DNA of 64,000 nt. It comes from Aeropyrum sp. (GTDB taxonomy: Archaea > Thermoproteota > Thermoprotei_A > Sulfolobales > Acidilobaceae). Both the position numbers and the translations under genes were made by a program. Shown piece by piece: positions 1-9,258 of the stretch (position 1 is the stretch's first letter; every line of letters starts with the position of its first letter). Below the pieces are notes generated by a model that did not search any database, was not told where the DNA came from, and saw nothing but the letters and a program-made list of their open reading frames with translations. The stretch covers positions 1 to 64,000 of the forward strand of contig WANT01000047.1 of NCBI GenBank assembly GCA_015521685.1, written 5' to 3'.

Positions 1-1746
1 GTTGCTGAGGGAATGCAGGGCGCTCAGATGTATGAGATGGTTTACGTCGGAGAGTACAGGCTTATAGGTGAGATAACGAGGATTAGCGGGGATAAGGCGT
101 TTATTCAGGTCTACGAGTCGACTAGCGGTCTGAGGCCTGGGGAGCCCGTCGAGGGGACGGGGGCGCCTCTCAGCGTAGAGTTAGGTCCTGGCCTCCTAGG
201 GAATATCTATGATGGGGTTCAGCGTCCGCTACCGCTAATCGCTGATAAGGTTTCCGAGATCGATCCTAGGAGGAGGATGTTCGTAGAGAGGGGTGTGCAC
301 GTACCAGCTCTTTCGAGGGAGAAGACCTACCTTTTCAAGCCGAGCAAGCTAGAGGAGGGCCAGAAGGTTGAAGGTGGTGATGTTCTCGGCACCGTCCAGG
401 AGACTAGCCTAATTGAGCATAAGGTAATGGTTCCCCCGGGTATTAGGGGCAGGCTCAGGTGGATAGCCGGGGAGGGTGAGTATACTGTTGAGGACACGAT
501 AGCTGTTGTAGAGCGGGACGGCCAGAAAGTCGAGGTTAAAATGTATCAGAGATGGCCGGTGAGGATTCCCAGGCCCTTCAAGGAGAAGCTTGAGCCCGCG
601 CTGCCTCTAATCACCGGAGTCAGGATCATAGACACTTTCTTCCCCATGGCCAAGGGTGGTACTGGAGCGGTTCCAGGAGGGTTCGGAACGGGCAAGACAG
701 TCACACTCCACAGCCTAGCCCAGTGGAGCGAGGCTAGGGTAGTCATCTACATTGGCTGTGGGGAGCGAGGCAATGAGATGACCGAGGTCCTCGAGAGGTT
801 CCCCAAGTATAAGGACCCGTGGACCGGGAAGCCCCTAATGGACCGTACAGTCCTGATAGCCAACACCAGCAACATGCCTGTCGCAGCTAGGGAGGCCAGC
901 ATATACGTCGGCATCACGATAGCAGAGTACTATAGGGACATGGGATACGACGTCCTCTTAGTTGCAGACTCGACAAGTAGGTGGGCTGAGGCCCTCAGAG
1001 AGATTGCTGGTAGGCTTGAGGAGATGCCTGCTGAAGAGGGATACCCGAGCTACCTGGCATCCAGACTCGCCGAGTTCTACGAGAGGGCGGGGAGGGTGAC
1101 AGTTCCAGGCAGCCCTGAGAGGATGGGGAGCGTGACGGTTGTAGGGGCTGTCAGCCCGCCCGGAGGCGACTTCAGCGAGCCTGTAACCAGCCACACGACG
1201 AGATTCATAAGGGTGTTCTGGGCTCTAGACACCAAGCTCGCATACAGCAGGCACTACCCGGCCATAAACTGGCTCACAAGCTACAGCGCATATGTAGACC
1301 TTGTCACCCAGTGGTGGCACGATAATGTTGACAAGAGGTGGAGGGAGTATAGGGATGAGGCTATGAACATACTCCTGAGGGAGAGCGAGCTACAGGAGAT
1401 AGTCAGGCTGGTGGGGACAGAGGGTCTGGACGAGAAGGATAAAATGGTGCTGGAGACTGCTAGGATGCTGAAGGACGGGTTTATGAAGCAAAACGCCTTC
1501 GATGCTATAGACGCATTTAGCACGCCGCAGAAGCAGTTCGTCCTGCTGAAGATGATCATGGATATACACAAGAAGAGCCTCGAGCTTATAGAGAGGGGCG
1601 TCACTGTGCAGCAGATACGAGACGCTCTAGGCAGGCTCTATATAGACATAGTGAAGGCTAAGTTCTCCATACCAAACGACGAGCTCGAGAAGATTAAGGA
1701 GATTAGGCTTAGAGCCTTGAAGACCCTAGAGTCTCTTGCAGGCTAG
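1..1746 (+). CDS. atpA: A-type ATP synthase catalytic subunit A (5' partial)
   Basis: Catalytic nucleotide-binding subunit of the membrane-attached archaeal A1Ao ATP synthase. The frame is open from base 1: the codons before the first ATG (position 13) read VAEG, which continues the family's usual N-terminus (VAEGM..GAQMYE), so the true start lies just outside the window and perhaps 10-15 residues are missing. A P-loop (GGFGTGKT) sits at in-window residues 226-233, followed by the adenine-site and arginine-finger regions typical of the family. The region around residues 100-190 is the extra 'non-homologous' domain that separates A/V-type A subunits from F-type beta. It is followed at 17 bp by subunit B and then D, as in an ATP synthase operon. 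Confidence 0.97.
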   Translation, partial: VAEGMQGAQMYEMVYVGEYRLIGEITRISGDKAFIQVYESTSGLRPGEPVEGTGAPLSVELGPGLLGNIYDGVQRPLPLIADKVSEIDPRRRMFVERGVHVPALSREKTYLFKPSKLEEGQKVEGGDVLGTVQETSLIEHKVMVPPGIRGRLRWIAGEGEYTVEDTIAVVERDGQKVEVKMYQRWPVRIPRPFKEKLEPALPLITGVRIIDTFFPMAKGGTGAVPGGFGTGKTVTLHSLAQWSEARVVIYIGCGERGNEMTEVLERFPKYKDPWTGKPLMDRTVLIANTSNMPVAAREASIYVGITIAEYYRDMGYDVLLVADSTSRWAEALREIAGRLEEMPAEEGYPSYLASRLAEFYERAGRVTVPGSPERMGSVTVVGAVSPPGGDFSEPVTSHTTRFIRVFWALDTKLAYSRHYPAINWLTSYSAYVDLVTQWWHDNVDKRWREYRDEAMNILLRESELQEIVRLVGTEGLDEKDKMVLETARMLKDGFMKQNAFDAIDAFSTPQKQFVLLKMIMDIHKKSLELIERGVTVQQIRDALGRLYIDIVKAKFSIPNDELEKIKEIRLRALKTLESLAG

Positions 1747-1763
1747 AAGGGGGGTGAGGACCT

Positions 1764-3155
1764 GTGGCTCTAGGGGTCAGGGAGTATAGGAATGTGTCGG
1801 AGATAAAGGGCCCACTACTCTTCGTCCAGGGAGTCTCGAGGGTAGCGTATGACGAGATCGTAGAGGTCGAGCTGCCGACTGGAGAGAAGAGGAGGGGTAG
1901 GGTGCTGGAGGTTGGGATGGGTTATGCAGTCGTCCAGGTCTTCGAAGGGACAACAGGCATAAGCCCCACTGGGACCACCGTCAGGTTTCTCGGCAGACCC
2001 CTAGAGATACCGGTTACGGAGGACATGCTAGGGCGTGTGATGAATGGCATCGGAGAACCCATCGACGGGGGGTCTAGGATAGACGCTGAGGAGAGGAGAG
2101 ATGTCAACGGCTCGCCTCTAAACCCCTCAGAGAGGGCCTATCCAGAGGACTTTATCCAGACTGGAGTGAGCGCTATAGACGGAATGAACACGCTGGTGAG
2201 AGGCCAGAAGCTCCCGATATTCAGCGGAGCTGGCCTCCCCCATAATAGGCTAGCAGCACAGATAGCTAGGCAGGCGACCGTTAGGGGCGAAGAGGAGGAG
2301 TTCGCAGTAGTGTTCGCGGCTATAGGCATCAAGTACGACGACTTCCTATTCTTCAAGAAGTTCTTCGAGGAGACGGGGGCCCTGGGTAGGGTTGCTATGT
2401 TCGTTAACCTTGCTGACGAGCCAGCCATGATTAGGCTAGTAACGCCTAGATCGGCGCTAACGCTAGCCGAGTACTTGGCCTATGAGAGGGACATGCACGT
2501 CCTCGTGATTATAACTGACATGACTAACTATGCGGAGGCTCTGAGGGAGATAAGCGCTGCCAGGGAGGAGGTCCCTGGCAGGCAGGGCTACCCCGGCTAC
2601 CTCTATAGCGACTTGGCTAGCATATACGAGAGGGCAGGCAGGGTTAAGGGGAAGAAGGGTAGCATAACGCAGATGCCTATACTGACAATGCCAAACGACG
2701 ACATAACCCACCCAATACCCGACCTCACCGGCTACATAACAGAAGGTCAGATAGTGCTCAGTAGGGAGCTTCACAACAGGGGCATCTACCCGCCTATCAA
2801 CGTGCTGATGAGCCTCTCCAGGCTTATGAAGGAGGGTATAGGTCCTGGGAAGACTAGGGAGGATCACAGCGAGGTAAGCAACCAGCTGTATGCGGCCTAC
2901 AGCAGGGGGGTTGAGCTCAGGAGCCTGGCTGCAGTGGTTGGAGAAGAGAGCTTGAGCCAGAGGGATAGGAAGTACCTGAGGTTCGCTGACCTATTCGAGG
3001 AGAAATTCCTAAGCCAGGGTGAAAGGGAGAACAGGAGTATCGAGGAGACTCTCGACATAGCGTGGGATATACTCTCTGTGCTGCCTGAAGAGGAGCTAGT
3101 CAACATAAAGGAGGAGACTATAAAGAAGTATCACCCAAAGTATAGGAAGCCGTAG
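1764..3155 (+). CDS. atpB: A-type ATP synthase regulatory subunit B
   Basis: Non-catalytic B subunit that alternates with A in the A1 hexamer. 463 residues, the normal family length. The P-loop position is degenerate (SGAGLPHN near residue 155), which is the hallmark of subunit B and explains why it does not hydrolyse ATP. Start chosen at GTG 1764 (MALGVREY..), preceded by a strong GGGGGGTGAGG ribosome binding site just after the atpA stop. Same operon as atpA and atpD. Confidence 0.97.
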   Translation: MALGVREYRNVSEIKGPLLFVQGVSRVAYDEIVEVELPTGEKRRGRVLEVGMGYAVVQVFEGTTGISPTGTTVRFLGRPLEIPVTEDMLGRVMNGIGEPIDGGSRIDAEERRDVNGSPLNPSERAYPEDFIQTGVSAIDGMNTLVRGQKLPIFSGAGLPHNRLAAQIARQATVRGEEEEFAVVFAAIGIKYDDFLFFKKFFEETGALGRVAMFVNLADEPAMIRLVTPRSALTLAEYLAYERDMHVLVIITDMTNYAEALREISAAREEVPGRQGYPGYLYSDLASIYERAGRVKGKKGSITQMPILTMPNDDITHPIPDLTGYITEGQIVLSRELHNRGIYPPINVLMSLSRLMKEGIGPGKTREDHSEVSNQLYAAYSRGVELRSLAAVVGEESLSQRDRKYLRFADLFEEKFLSQGERENRSIEETLDIAWDILSVLPEEELVNIKEETIKKYHPKYRKP

Positions 3156-3191
3156 GATGGCAAGCCCGGGCCCGCTGGAGGCTGGATTGCC

Positions 3192-3824
3192 TTGGCTGTA
3201 GACCCTAGGAAGGTGTTGCCGACTAAGATCAACCTCATCAGGCTAAGGAGAGAGCTGGCTATGATGCGGCGTATAAGGAGGGTAATGGAGGAGAAGAGGG
3301 AGGTAATTCTACACTACATCATAAGCATGGCTGGAGAGTATGTAAGGTACCAGAGGGAGGTTTATGAGGAGATAGAGAGGATCTATACCAACTACTATCT
3401 GGGGGCCGCTGCAGAAGGGCTAGAGAGGGTTAAGGCATACACATCTCCGGTGGAGGGCTCGCTGGAGGTAGAGGTCTCTACGCGAACACTCTTCGCTGTT
3501 AAGACCCCAGTATTCAAGCTGGACGAGGGTAGTATACCCCCTCTATCGCTGCCAGCAGGCTCCGATCCAAAGCTGATGGAGTCTATTCTCTCTATGAGGA
3601 CGATCCTGGAAAAACTATTGAAACTCGCCGAGTATGAGGAGTCTATTCAGAGGCTCGTTAAAGAGCTGAAGGATACTCAGCGTCTAATAAACGCTCTTGA
3701 CTACGTGATCCTGCCTAGCTACCAGGATGCTATAAAGTTCATAAAGCTAGTGCTAGAAGACAGGATGAGGGAAGACTTCGTTAGGCTGAAAATGATAAAG
3801 AGGAAGATGGAAGTGGCTAAATGA
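3192..3824 (+). CDS. atpD: A-type ATP synthase central-stalk subunit D
   Basis: Rotor stalk subunit D that couples A1 to the membrane ring. 210 residues, starting at TTG 3192 ([16 protein letters not shown]), which matches the conserved N-terminal motif of the family (P.K..L..L...L). Long amphipathic helices at both ends form the stalk coiled coil, with a short central region around residues 75-125. It lies 36 bp after atpB. No other ATP synthase genes follow here, so the remaining subunits must be encoded upstream or elsewhere. Confidence 0.93.
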   Translation: MAVDPRKVLPTKINLIRLRRELAMMRRIRRVMEEKREVILHYIISMAGEYVRYQREVYEEIERIYTNYYLGAAAEGLERVKAYTSPVEGSLEVEVSTRTLFAVKTPVFKLDEGSIPPLSLPAGSDPKLMESILSMRTILEKLLKLAEYEESIQRLVKELKDTQRLINALDYVILPSYQDAIKFIKLVLEDRMREDFVRLKMIKRKMEVAK

Positions 3825-3932
3825 CGTTATATGAGTAGAGCTCCTCACCGGTTTATTTAGACGTTGGATTCTGGTTTTGTCAAATGGGGAGTTTCTTTAA
3901 AGTTTATTTTGCTGTCTTGCGGAACAATTGCG

Positions 3933-3952
3933 GAACAAAATAGAATTTGTTC
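3933..3952. repeat. Short inverted repeat in the intergenic region after atpD
   Basis: The arms GAACAAA and TTTGTTC (7 bp each) flank a 6-nt centre. The left arm also belongs to a direct repeat, TGCGGAACAA occurring twice (3919-3938). It lies between two convergent genes, so it could be a terminator hairpin or an operator; there is no further evidence. Confidence 0.35.
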
Positions 3953-3976
3953 TTATTTGGAATTCTGTGGTCAGGG

Positions 3977-4225
3977 CTATGGGATCAGCACGCCAACGGC
4001 TAGCAAGAACGCTGCGAGGAGGAACGTCAGCTTGAGTAGTCCAGCGGTGTCTGTGTTTACTGCCGTGTTGAGTATCCTATAAACCACCAGGCCTACTATG
4101 AAGGTCCCAGTGACGGCTAGCAGGCTTATCCCAGCAATCACTAGGTAGTAGCTGATATCAACGCCTCCCTTGAAAGCCAGCTCCTTCAGCAGCTCGTAAG
4201 CCCTCACTAGGTCTGAGAGAGCCAT
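3977..4225 (-). CDS. Small two-helix membrane protein, unknown function
   Basis: 82 residues with two predicted membrane helices, about residues 26-50 (YYLVIAGISLLAVTG..) and 62-82 (AGLLKLTFLLAAFLLAVGVLIP). ATG start with GAGGG immediately upstream. It is convergent with atpD. Its size and position invite comparison with the ATP synthase proteolipid ring subunit, but there is no acidic residue inside either helix and no Gly-rich proteolipid pattern, so I do not call it subunit K. Probably a lineage-specific membrane protein. Confidence 0.55.
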   Translation of the reverse strand: MALSDLVRAYELLKELAFKGGVDISYYLVIAGISLLAVTGTFIVGLVVYRILNTAVNTDTAGLLKLTFLLAAFLLAVGVLIP

Positions 4226-4360
4226 AGCCCTCGCACCGACCTATGATTCTGGTAATAACAGTAAATCCCTAGTACCGGTTCGTAATACGCGGGTAGTATT
4301 TAGCCCTGCGAATCCAGGCTGATAATCCTGGACCTGGACTCTGGTGGCAATGTAAACCGG

Positions 4361-4418
4361 GGATGATGATGGTTAAAAGCACCGATACACTAGATGAGGT
4401 TGGCCAGGACAGCTGACG
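4361..4418 (+). ncRNA. C/D-box guide sRNA (candidate 1), predicted tRNA-Lys(UUU) wobble guide
   Basis: Box C ATGATGA (4363-4369), D' CCGA (4382-4385), C' AGATGAG (4392-4398) and D CTGA (4413-4416), in the right order for an archaeal 2'-O-methylation guide. The D' guide (4371-4380) can form ten Watson-Crick pairs with the anticodon loop of a tRNA-Lys(UUU), G31 to C40. The nucleotide five upstream of D' (4377) then pairs with U34, the wobble base. The D guide between C' and D is 14 nt. Boxes and the C'-D distance match two other candidates in this window. Confidence 0.7.
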
Positions 4419-4446
4419 CGCTACCATTTGGAGGGTGTAGACGGTT

Positions 4447-5148
4447 ATGGTAGGAGGGTCAGAGCCTATCGTGTTGAAAATTAGCGGTAGCCTATTCTAT
4501 CCGCCGAACCCAGATTTTATCAAGTCTGTTGCAGAGTCTGTGGTAGCTTTAACTAATGCCGGATTCAAGCCTGCAGTTGTTGTGGGGGGCGGAGGCCTAG
4601 CTAGAAAGTACATAGGAGTCCTGAGGGAGCTCGGGGTTTCTGAGGCCCTGCTAGACGAGACGGGGATTGAAGCCTCGCGACTAAACGCCTCCTTGCTCGC
4701 GAGAACTCTCTTCCCTCGCTCAAAACCGTATGCTCTAGCATCTCTGAGGGATATTGTGGAAACCCATATTTCTGGCCTCATACCAGTTTCAGGGGGGCTT
4801 CACCCGGGTCAGAGCACAAACGCGGTGGCTGCTCTAATTGCAGAGGCTATAGGTGCTTCGATAATACTTAATGGGCTCAATAGGGTTGGGGGAGTTTATC
4901 GTAGGTGGCCTGTAGAAGATAGTGATGCAAGCCCCATAGAGAGATTGACTTATGGCGAGTTCGAGCGTCTAATATTGGGTGTGACTAGCGATGAGGCTGG
5001 AGGTTATGCTCTCTGGGATAAGGTTGCTCTGAGTATAGCGCGGAGGAGTAGGCTCACTATAGTGTTTTTCGATGCAAGCGATCCGAGAAACATATTGAGG
5101 GCGCTTAAGGGAGAGATCGGCAGTAGAGTGGTCCCTGAGGGTGGCTAG
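4447..5148 (+). CDS. pyrH: Uridylate kinase, archaeal amino-acid-kinase type
   Basis: Phosphorylates UMP to UDP in pyrimidine nucleotide synthesis. 233 residues. Family motifs: KISGS near the N-terminus (phosphate loop), VVVGGGGLARKYI around residues 45-58, PVSGGLHPGQSTNAVAA around 117-133 (the archaeal P-GG-HPGH-T signature) and LWDKVAL..ARRS near the C-terminus. ATG 4447 has a GGAGGGTG site about 10 nt upstream. It is followed 2 bp later by a small unknown gene, so the two are probably co-transcribed. The N-terminal IVLKISGS replaces the more common IV.DIGGS, a minor variation. Confidence 0.9.
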   Translation: MVGGSEPIVLKISGSLFYPPNPDFIKSVAESVVALTNAGFKPAVVVGGGGLARKYIGVLRELGVSEALLDETGIEASRLNASLLARTLFPRSKPYALASLRDIVETHISGLIPVSGGLHPGQSTNAVAALIAEAIGASIILNGLNRVGGVYRRWPVEDSDASPIERLTYGEFERLILGVTSDEAGGYALWDKVALSIARRSRLTIVFFDASDPRNILRALKGEIGSRVVPEGG

Positions 5149-5150
5149 AG

Positions 5151-5540
5151 GTGGATGAAGGTATACCAGGCCACGCTGGTAAAGGGGTTTCGCTTGTCTT
5201 TCAGAAGAAGCTAGCTGAGATGTCATGTAGGTTTGAGGCGGAGGGCGATATAACCAGGATACACGTATCTGGGGCTATAGTTGAGGTTAAGGACGAGCCG
5301 GGGCAGGGGCCTGTAGTTGAGGCTTCGCTGCAGCTAGCTTCAGATAGTCTTGGTGTAGGTGAGACTATAGAGGGATTCAAGCATGCATTATTACTATTGT
5401 CGGAGCTAGGAAGGCCTATGGAGTATGATCTGGATAAGGGTATTCCCGGCTTCTATATTCTGAGGATATTGGTCCGGTTCGAAGGGTTAGAGGATGCGTA
5501 TGATGCTCTTATTCAGGCACTAGAGAGGGTTGGCTGCTAG
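5151..5540 (+). CDS. Conserved-looking hypothetical protein (129 aa)
   Basis: I do not recognise the family. The frame opens with GTG 5151, two bases after the pyrH stop; ATG 5220 (MSCRFEAEGDI) is an alternative start. The sequence reads as a small alpha/beta protein: beta-rich middle (RIHVSGAIVEV), then two helices (GFKHALLLLSELG; AYDALIQALERVG). There is no membrane segment and no obvious active-site cluster. The tight spacing suggests co-expression with UMP kinase. Confidence 0.6.
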   Translation: MDEGIPGHAGKGVSLVFQKKLAEMSCRFEAEGDITRIHVSGAIVEVKDEPGQGPVVEASLQLASDSLGVGETIEGFKHALLLLSELGRPMEYDLDKGIPGFYILRILVRFEGLEDAYDALIQALERVGC

Positions 5541-5642
5541 ACTCCCCTTCCACCCATAGAGGATAATTAAGAAGCCTCAGTTGCCGTGCGTAATAGCATA
5601 TACCACTCACTTATCTTACCTATAAGACAATTTTCGGGGAAC

Positions 5643-5652
5643 CTTATTTATA
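5643..5652 (+). promoter_or_regulatory. TATA-like promoter element
   Basis: CTTATTTATA lies about 10-25 bp before the two possible GTG starts (5660 and 5669) of the acyl-CoA synthetase. Transcription would start near 5670-5675, so the mRNA may be essentially leaderless and the second GTG (V4) may be the real start. Confidence 0.45.
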
Positions 5653-5659
5653 CACTGGT

Positions 5660-7327
5660 GTGCGTAGGGTGGTCCTTCCCGAGAAGATACCTCCTAGGCC
5701 TGGCTACGAGATAACTATCAAGTATATATATGACAGGGCTCTGACAATATTCCCCTACATGGAAATAGTGTACAGGACCTCTCAGGGTAAGGGCAAGTAT
5801 ACGTTCAGCGATGCCTCCTTCAGGGTAGAGAGCCTAGCAAATGCCCTGGCATCTCTGGGCGTTGGAGGGCTTGACAGGGTTGCTACTCTAGACTGGAACA
5901 CCCACTGGCACTACGAGACTTACTTTGCCGTTCCTATGATGGGCGCTGTTCTCCACCCTGTGAATATAAGGCTGGCTCCTAATGAAATCGCATACATTAT
6001 GAATAATGCTGAGGACAAGGTCGTTATAGTTCATAGCGACTTCATAAAGCTAGCCGAGGCAGTACTACCCCATGTGAAGAGTGTTGAAAGCGTAATTATC
6101 GTTGACGCCGACTCAGTGCCCGACAAAGTGGGCGGCAAGAAGGCTTACCACTATGAGGACCTCATCAAAGAGCATAGTGGTAGGTATGACTGGCCAGAGG
6201 TTGATGAGGATAGGCCTGCTGCCATGGGGTACACTAGCGGTACAACAGGCCTTCCCAAAGGAGCATATCACAGCCACAAGATGATAGTTGTCCACGCTAT
6301 GAGCGGCGCCCTCCAGCTGGCGACCTTAGGGAAGAGAAAGGTTACAGCAGAAGATACTCTACTGCACATCGTTCCCATGTTTCACGTATACGCCTGGGGC
6401 CTCCCATACATAGCAACAATGCTCGGAGTGAAGCAAGTATTCCCGGGCCGCCTAGACCCCAAGGTACTCCTAGATCTCATAGCCGAGGAAAGGGTTACTA
6501 TGACGGCTGGAGTGCCAACGATCCTTTACATGCTGCTAGCGCACCCAGAGAGCCAGAACTACGACCTATCAGGCCTCCTCTTCGTCAACGGCGGGCAAGC
6601 TCTTCCAAGAGGGCTCGCAGAGCTAGCTAGGAAGAGGGGTATTGAGGTCATGGTTGGCTATGGAATGACCGAGACAGCACCCATACTAACCTTAGCCACC
6701 GTGCCGCCCAAATTCAGAGATAGGTGGGACGACTTATCCCTCACCACTGGCTGGCCAATCCCGCTAGTCGAGCTTAGGGTTGTGAACCCCGAGACTATGG
6801 AGCCTGTGCCGAAGGACGGAAAAACTATGGGTGAAATAGTGGTCAGAGCCCCCTGGATAACTCCTGAGTACTACAAGGATGTGGAGAAGACTGAGAAGGC
6901 CTGGAGGGGAGGCTGGTTCCACACTGGAGATATTGCCGTTTGGTTCGAGGAAGGATACGTCCTTATCGTAGATAGGGATAAGGATGTTATCAAGTCAGGC
7001 GGGGAGTGGATAAGTAGCGTGAGGCTCGAGAGCGCCATCAGCCAGCACCCAGGAGTGGCTCAGGTGGCTGTCATAGGCGTGAAGCACGAGAAATGGCAAG
7101 AACGGCCTGTAGCAATTATAGTACCGAAGAGCGGCTGGGAGAACAAGATTACCACCGAAGAGATAACAAGATTCCTCACAGAGAACTTTGTTGAGAAGGG
7201 AGAGATACCCAAGTGGTGGCTGCCAGATAGAGTGGTGGTAGTGGACGATCTCCCCAAAACCAGCGTAGGCAAGATAAACAAGAGAGCCCTACGAGAGAAG
7301 TTCAAAGACCTATTAATATCAGGATGA
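5660..7327 (+). CDS. AMP-forming acyl-CoA synthetase / ligase
   Basis: ANL-superfamily enzyme that activates a carboxylic acid with ATP and couples it to CoA. 555 residues, normal for medium/long-chain acyl-CoA ligases. The P-loop-like motif YTSGTTGLPKG starts at residue 191, VGYGMTET lies near residue 330, the hinge motif (TGDIA.. then DRDKDVIKSGGEW) near 425-452, and the C-terminal catalytic lysine motif (LPKTSVGKINKR) near 530-541. The chain length of the substrate cannot be read. A second, diverged paralogue is at 51665-53392, and a double-hotdog thioesterase at 29824 could act on the same acyl-CoAs. GTG 5660 or GTG 5669 is the start. Confidence 0.92.
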   Translation: MRRVVLPEKIPPRPGYEITIKYIYDRALTIFPYMEIVYRTSQGKGKYTFSDASFRVESLANALASLGVGGLDRVATLDWNTHWHYETYFAVPMMGAVLHPVNIRLAPNEIAYIMNNAEDKVVIVHSDFIKLAEAVLPHVKSVESVIIVDADSVPDKVGGKKAYHYEDLIKEHSGRYDWPEVDEDRPAAMGYTSGTTGLPKGAYHSHKMIVVHAMSGALQLATLGKRKVTAEDTLLHIVPMFHVYAWGLPYIATMLGVKQVFPGRLDPKVLLDLIAEERVTMTAGVPTILYMLLAHPESQNYDLSGLLFVNGGQALPRGLAELARKRGIEVMVGYGMTETAPILTLATVPPKFRDRWDDLSLTTGWPIPLVELRVVNPETMEPVPKDGKTMGEIVVRAPWITPEYYKDVEKTEKAWRGGWFHTGDIAVWFEEGYVLIVDRDKDVIKSGGEWISSVRLESAISQHPGVAQVAVIGVKHEKWQERPVAIIVPKSGWENKITTEEITRFLTENFVEKGEIPKWWLPDRVVVVDDLPKTSVGKINKRALREKFKDLLISG

Positions 7328-7444
7328 GTGACCGAGTTAAAGGTAGATTATGAGAGTCACCTCTAAGTTACACGGTTGTTTTTAAATTCTCAGTCCGTTT
7401 TAACCTCTTATACTCACCGATCTAAAGCCCGGGGTAGCCAGGTT

Positions 7445-8746
7445 TTGGCGGGAGAAGATAGTATAGGTATGCACAGACGGTTCGCGGGGAAGATTGAAAT
7501 TATACCCAAAGTGCCTGTTAGGAGGTCAGAGGATTTCTCAATCTGGTATACGCCAGGCGTCGCAGATGTGAGCCTGAGGATAAACAAGAATCCCGACGAG
7601 AGCTTCGAGCTAACCAGCAGGTGGAACATCATAGCTATTGTGACAGATGCCTCACGCGTATTAGGTCTAGGCAAGCTAAGGCCTGAAGCCGCCTACCCCG
7701 TTATGGAGGGCAAGTCGCTCCTCTTCAAGCTGCTAGGCGGGGTTGATGCGGTCCCGATAGTGCATGGTAGGAGGGAGATAGGTGGTTTCGCGAGTCTGGT
7801 TAAGGATCTCGAGCCTAGTTTCGGGGGCGTTAATCTTGAGGACATTGAGAGCCCGAAATGCTTCTACCTTCTAGACCTCTTGAGGACCGAGCTTGAGATA
7901 CCTGTCTGGCATGATGATCAGCAGGGTACTGCGGCAGCATCATTGGCAGGGCTTATCAACTCTTTCAAAATAGTGGGGAAAGACCTTAGAGAATCCAGAA
8001 TTGTTCTCCTCGGATCAGGAGCGGCGAACATAGCCTTGTATAGATTCCTGAAGTCATACGGTGTGAAGCCCGAGAACATAATCGTGCTAGATAGCAGGGG
8101 TGTTTTGCACCCTGAGAGAGAAGACATGGACAGGCTCCTATTCTCTAACAGGTATAAGTACGAGATAGCGCTAGAGACAAAGGGCGGCGGCCTACCGCCA
8201 GGGGCGGGCCCCGCTGAAGCGCTTAAAGGGGCTGATGCCGTAGTAGCCGCCTCAAAGCCCGGGCCTGGAGTCATCAAGAAGGAGTGGATTTCATCTATGG
8301 CCAAAGACCCTATAGTATTCGCTCTAGCCAACCCGGTTCCCGAGATCTGGCCGCACGAGGCAATTGAGGCTGGTGCCAGGATAGTAGCAACCGGGCGGAG
8401 CGACTTTCCAAACCAGGTTAACAATGCTCTCGTATTCCCGGGCGTCTTCAGGGGAGCACTAGATGTTAGGGCCAGAACTATTACGGATAGCATGGTTATA
8501 GCTGGGGCGGAGGAGCTAGCCAGGACAGCAGAGGAGAACGGCGGGCTTAGCGAAGATAGGATCCTACCAACTATTGAAGAGTGGGAGGTCCATCCTAGGG
8601 TTGCAGCAGCTGTGGCATGGCAAGCTAGTAAGGAGAAGGTTGCGAGGAAGCCGAGGACCTACGTTGAGGAGCTTAGAAACGCGAGGGAGATCATAGAGAT
8701 TGCTAGGATGAAATACGAGAAAATACTCTCAGCCCTACACCATTGA
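7445..8746 (+). CDS. Malic enzyme (decarboxylating malate dehydrogenase)
   Basis: Oxidative decarboxylation of malate to pyruvate, linking the citric acid cycle to gluconeogenesis or anabolism. Conserved signatures: WYTPGVADV (catalytic Tyr), VMEGKSLLFK (catalytic Lys), VWHDDQQGTA (metal-binding Asp pair) and the Rossmann motif LLGSGAANIAL. I start it at TTG 7445 (MAGEDSIGMHRRF; 433 residues); an upstream TTG at 7376 gives 23 extra residues that do not resemble the family and fall on a TATA-like stretch, and ATG 7469 (MHRRFAGKIEI) is also possible. The usual TNGTAVLGLG segment reads TDASRVLGLG here. Whether NAD or NADP is used cannot be read. Confidence 0.88.
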   Translation: MAGEDSIGMHRRFAGKIEIIPKVPVRRSEDFSIWYTPGVADVSLRINKNPDESFELTSRWNIIAIVTDASRVLGLGKLRPEAAYPVMEGKSLLFKLLGGVDAVPIVHGRREIGGFASLVKDLEPSFGGVNLEDIESPKCFYLLDLLRTELEIPVWHDDQQGTAAASLAGLINSFKIVGKDLRESRIVLLGSGAANIALYRFLKSYGVKPENIIVLDSRGVLHPEREDMDRLLFSNRYKYEIALETKGGGLPPGAGPAEALKGADAVVAASKPGPGVIKKEWISSMAKDPIVFALANPVPEIWPHEAIEAGARIVATGRSDFPNQVNNALVFPGVFRGALDVRARTITDSMVIAGAEELARTAEENGGLSEDRILPTIEEWEVHPRVAAAVAWQASKEKVARKPRTYVEELRNAREIIEIARMKYEKILSALHH

Positions 8747-8775
8747 TGTTCGGGCTAGGGGGGGTGCCTGTCTAG

Positions 8776-9258
8776 ATGTACGATAGGGGGGCTGTTGTTA
8801 GGGAGCCCAGAAAGGAGGATGTCGAGCAGCTCTCGACATTAATTTATAGATTTTATATGCTCAACGAGGAGTTTGACCCTCTATGGTCTCTCTCTGAGAA
8901 CGCTAGAGAGGAGGCGATTAGGGAGGCTGAGAAGTGTGTAGAGCCTGGCAGGGAGGAGATTGTCCTAGTTGTCGAGGTAGACGGGTCTCTCGCTGGCTAT
9001 ATTAGAGGATATGTTCGGGAGTTTCCCATGCTTAAGAGTAGGAGGATAGCTGTAATTAGGGAGCTGTATGTTCACCCCTCGCATAGGGGTTTGGGTTTAG
9101 GCTCCCTCCTTATCGATAGGTTTGGCGATAAGGCGAGGGCTGTGGGGGCTAAGGCTATTGCTGTAGAGTTTCCAACGCAGAACATTATAGCGGAGAACTT
9201 CTATAGGAAACTCGATTTCAGGAGGTTTATGACAATCTACATCAGGGAGGTTGGGTGA
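8776..9258 (+). CDS. GNAT-family N-acetyltransferase, first of a tandem pair
   Basis: 160 residues covering one GNAT fold. The acetyl-CoA binding motif A reads VIRELYVHPSHRGLGLGSLLI around residues 93-113, followed by the C-terminal N..AENFYRKLDF motif. ATG 8776 follows a GGGGGGGTG site. The substrate is unknown. Its stop codon overlaps the start of a second GNAT gene with the same layout (LNEE..../FNEE near the N-terminus), so the two are a tandem duplication and very likely one transcript. Confidence 0.85.
   Translation: MYDRGAVVREPRKEDVEQLSTLIYRFYMLNEEFDPLWSLSENAREEAIREAEKCVEPGREEIVLVVEVDGSLAGYIRGYVREFPMLKSRRIAVIRELYVHPSHRGLGLGSLLIDRFGDKARAVGAKAIAVEFPTQNIIAENFYRKLDFRRFMTIYIREVG

Noticed and set aside
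3977-4225. Proteolipid (K/c) subunit of the ATP synthase
   Set aside because: Two membrane helices and the location fit, but there is no carboxylate in either helix and no proteolipid motif.
7376-7444. Upstream TTG (7376) as start of malic enzyme
   Set aside because: The extra residues are not family-like and the DNA there looks like a promoter (TTTTTAAATT).
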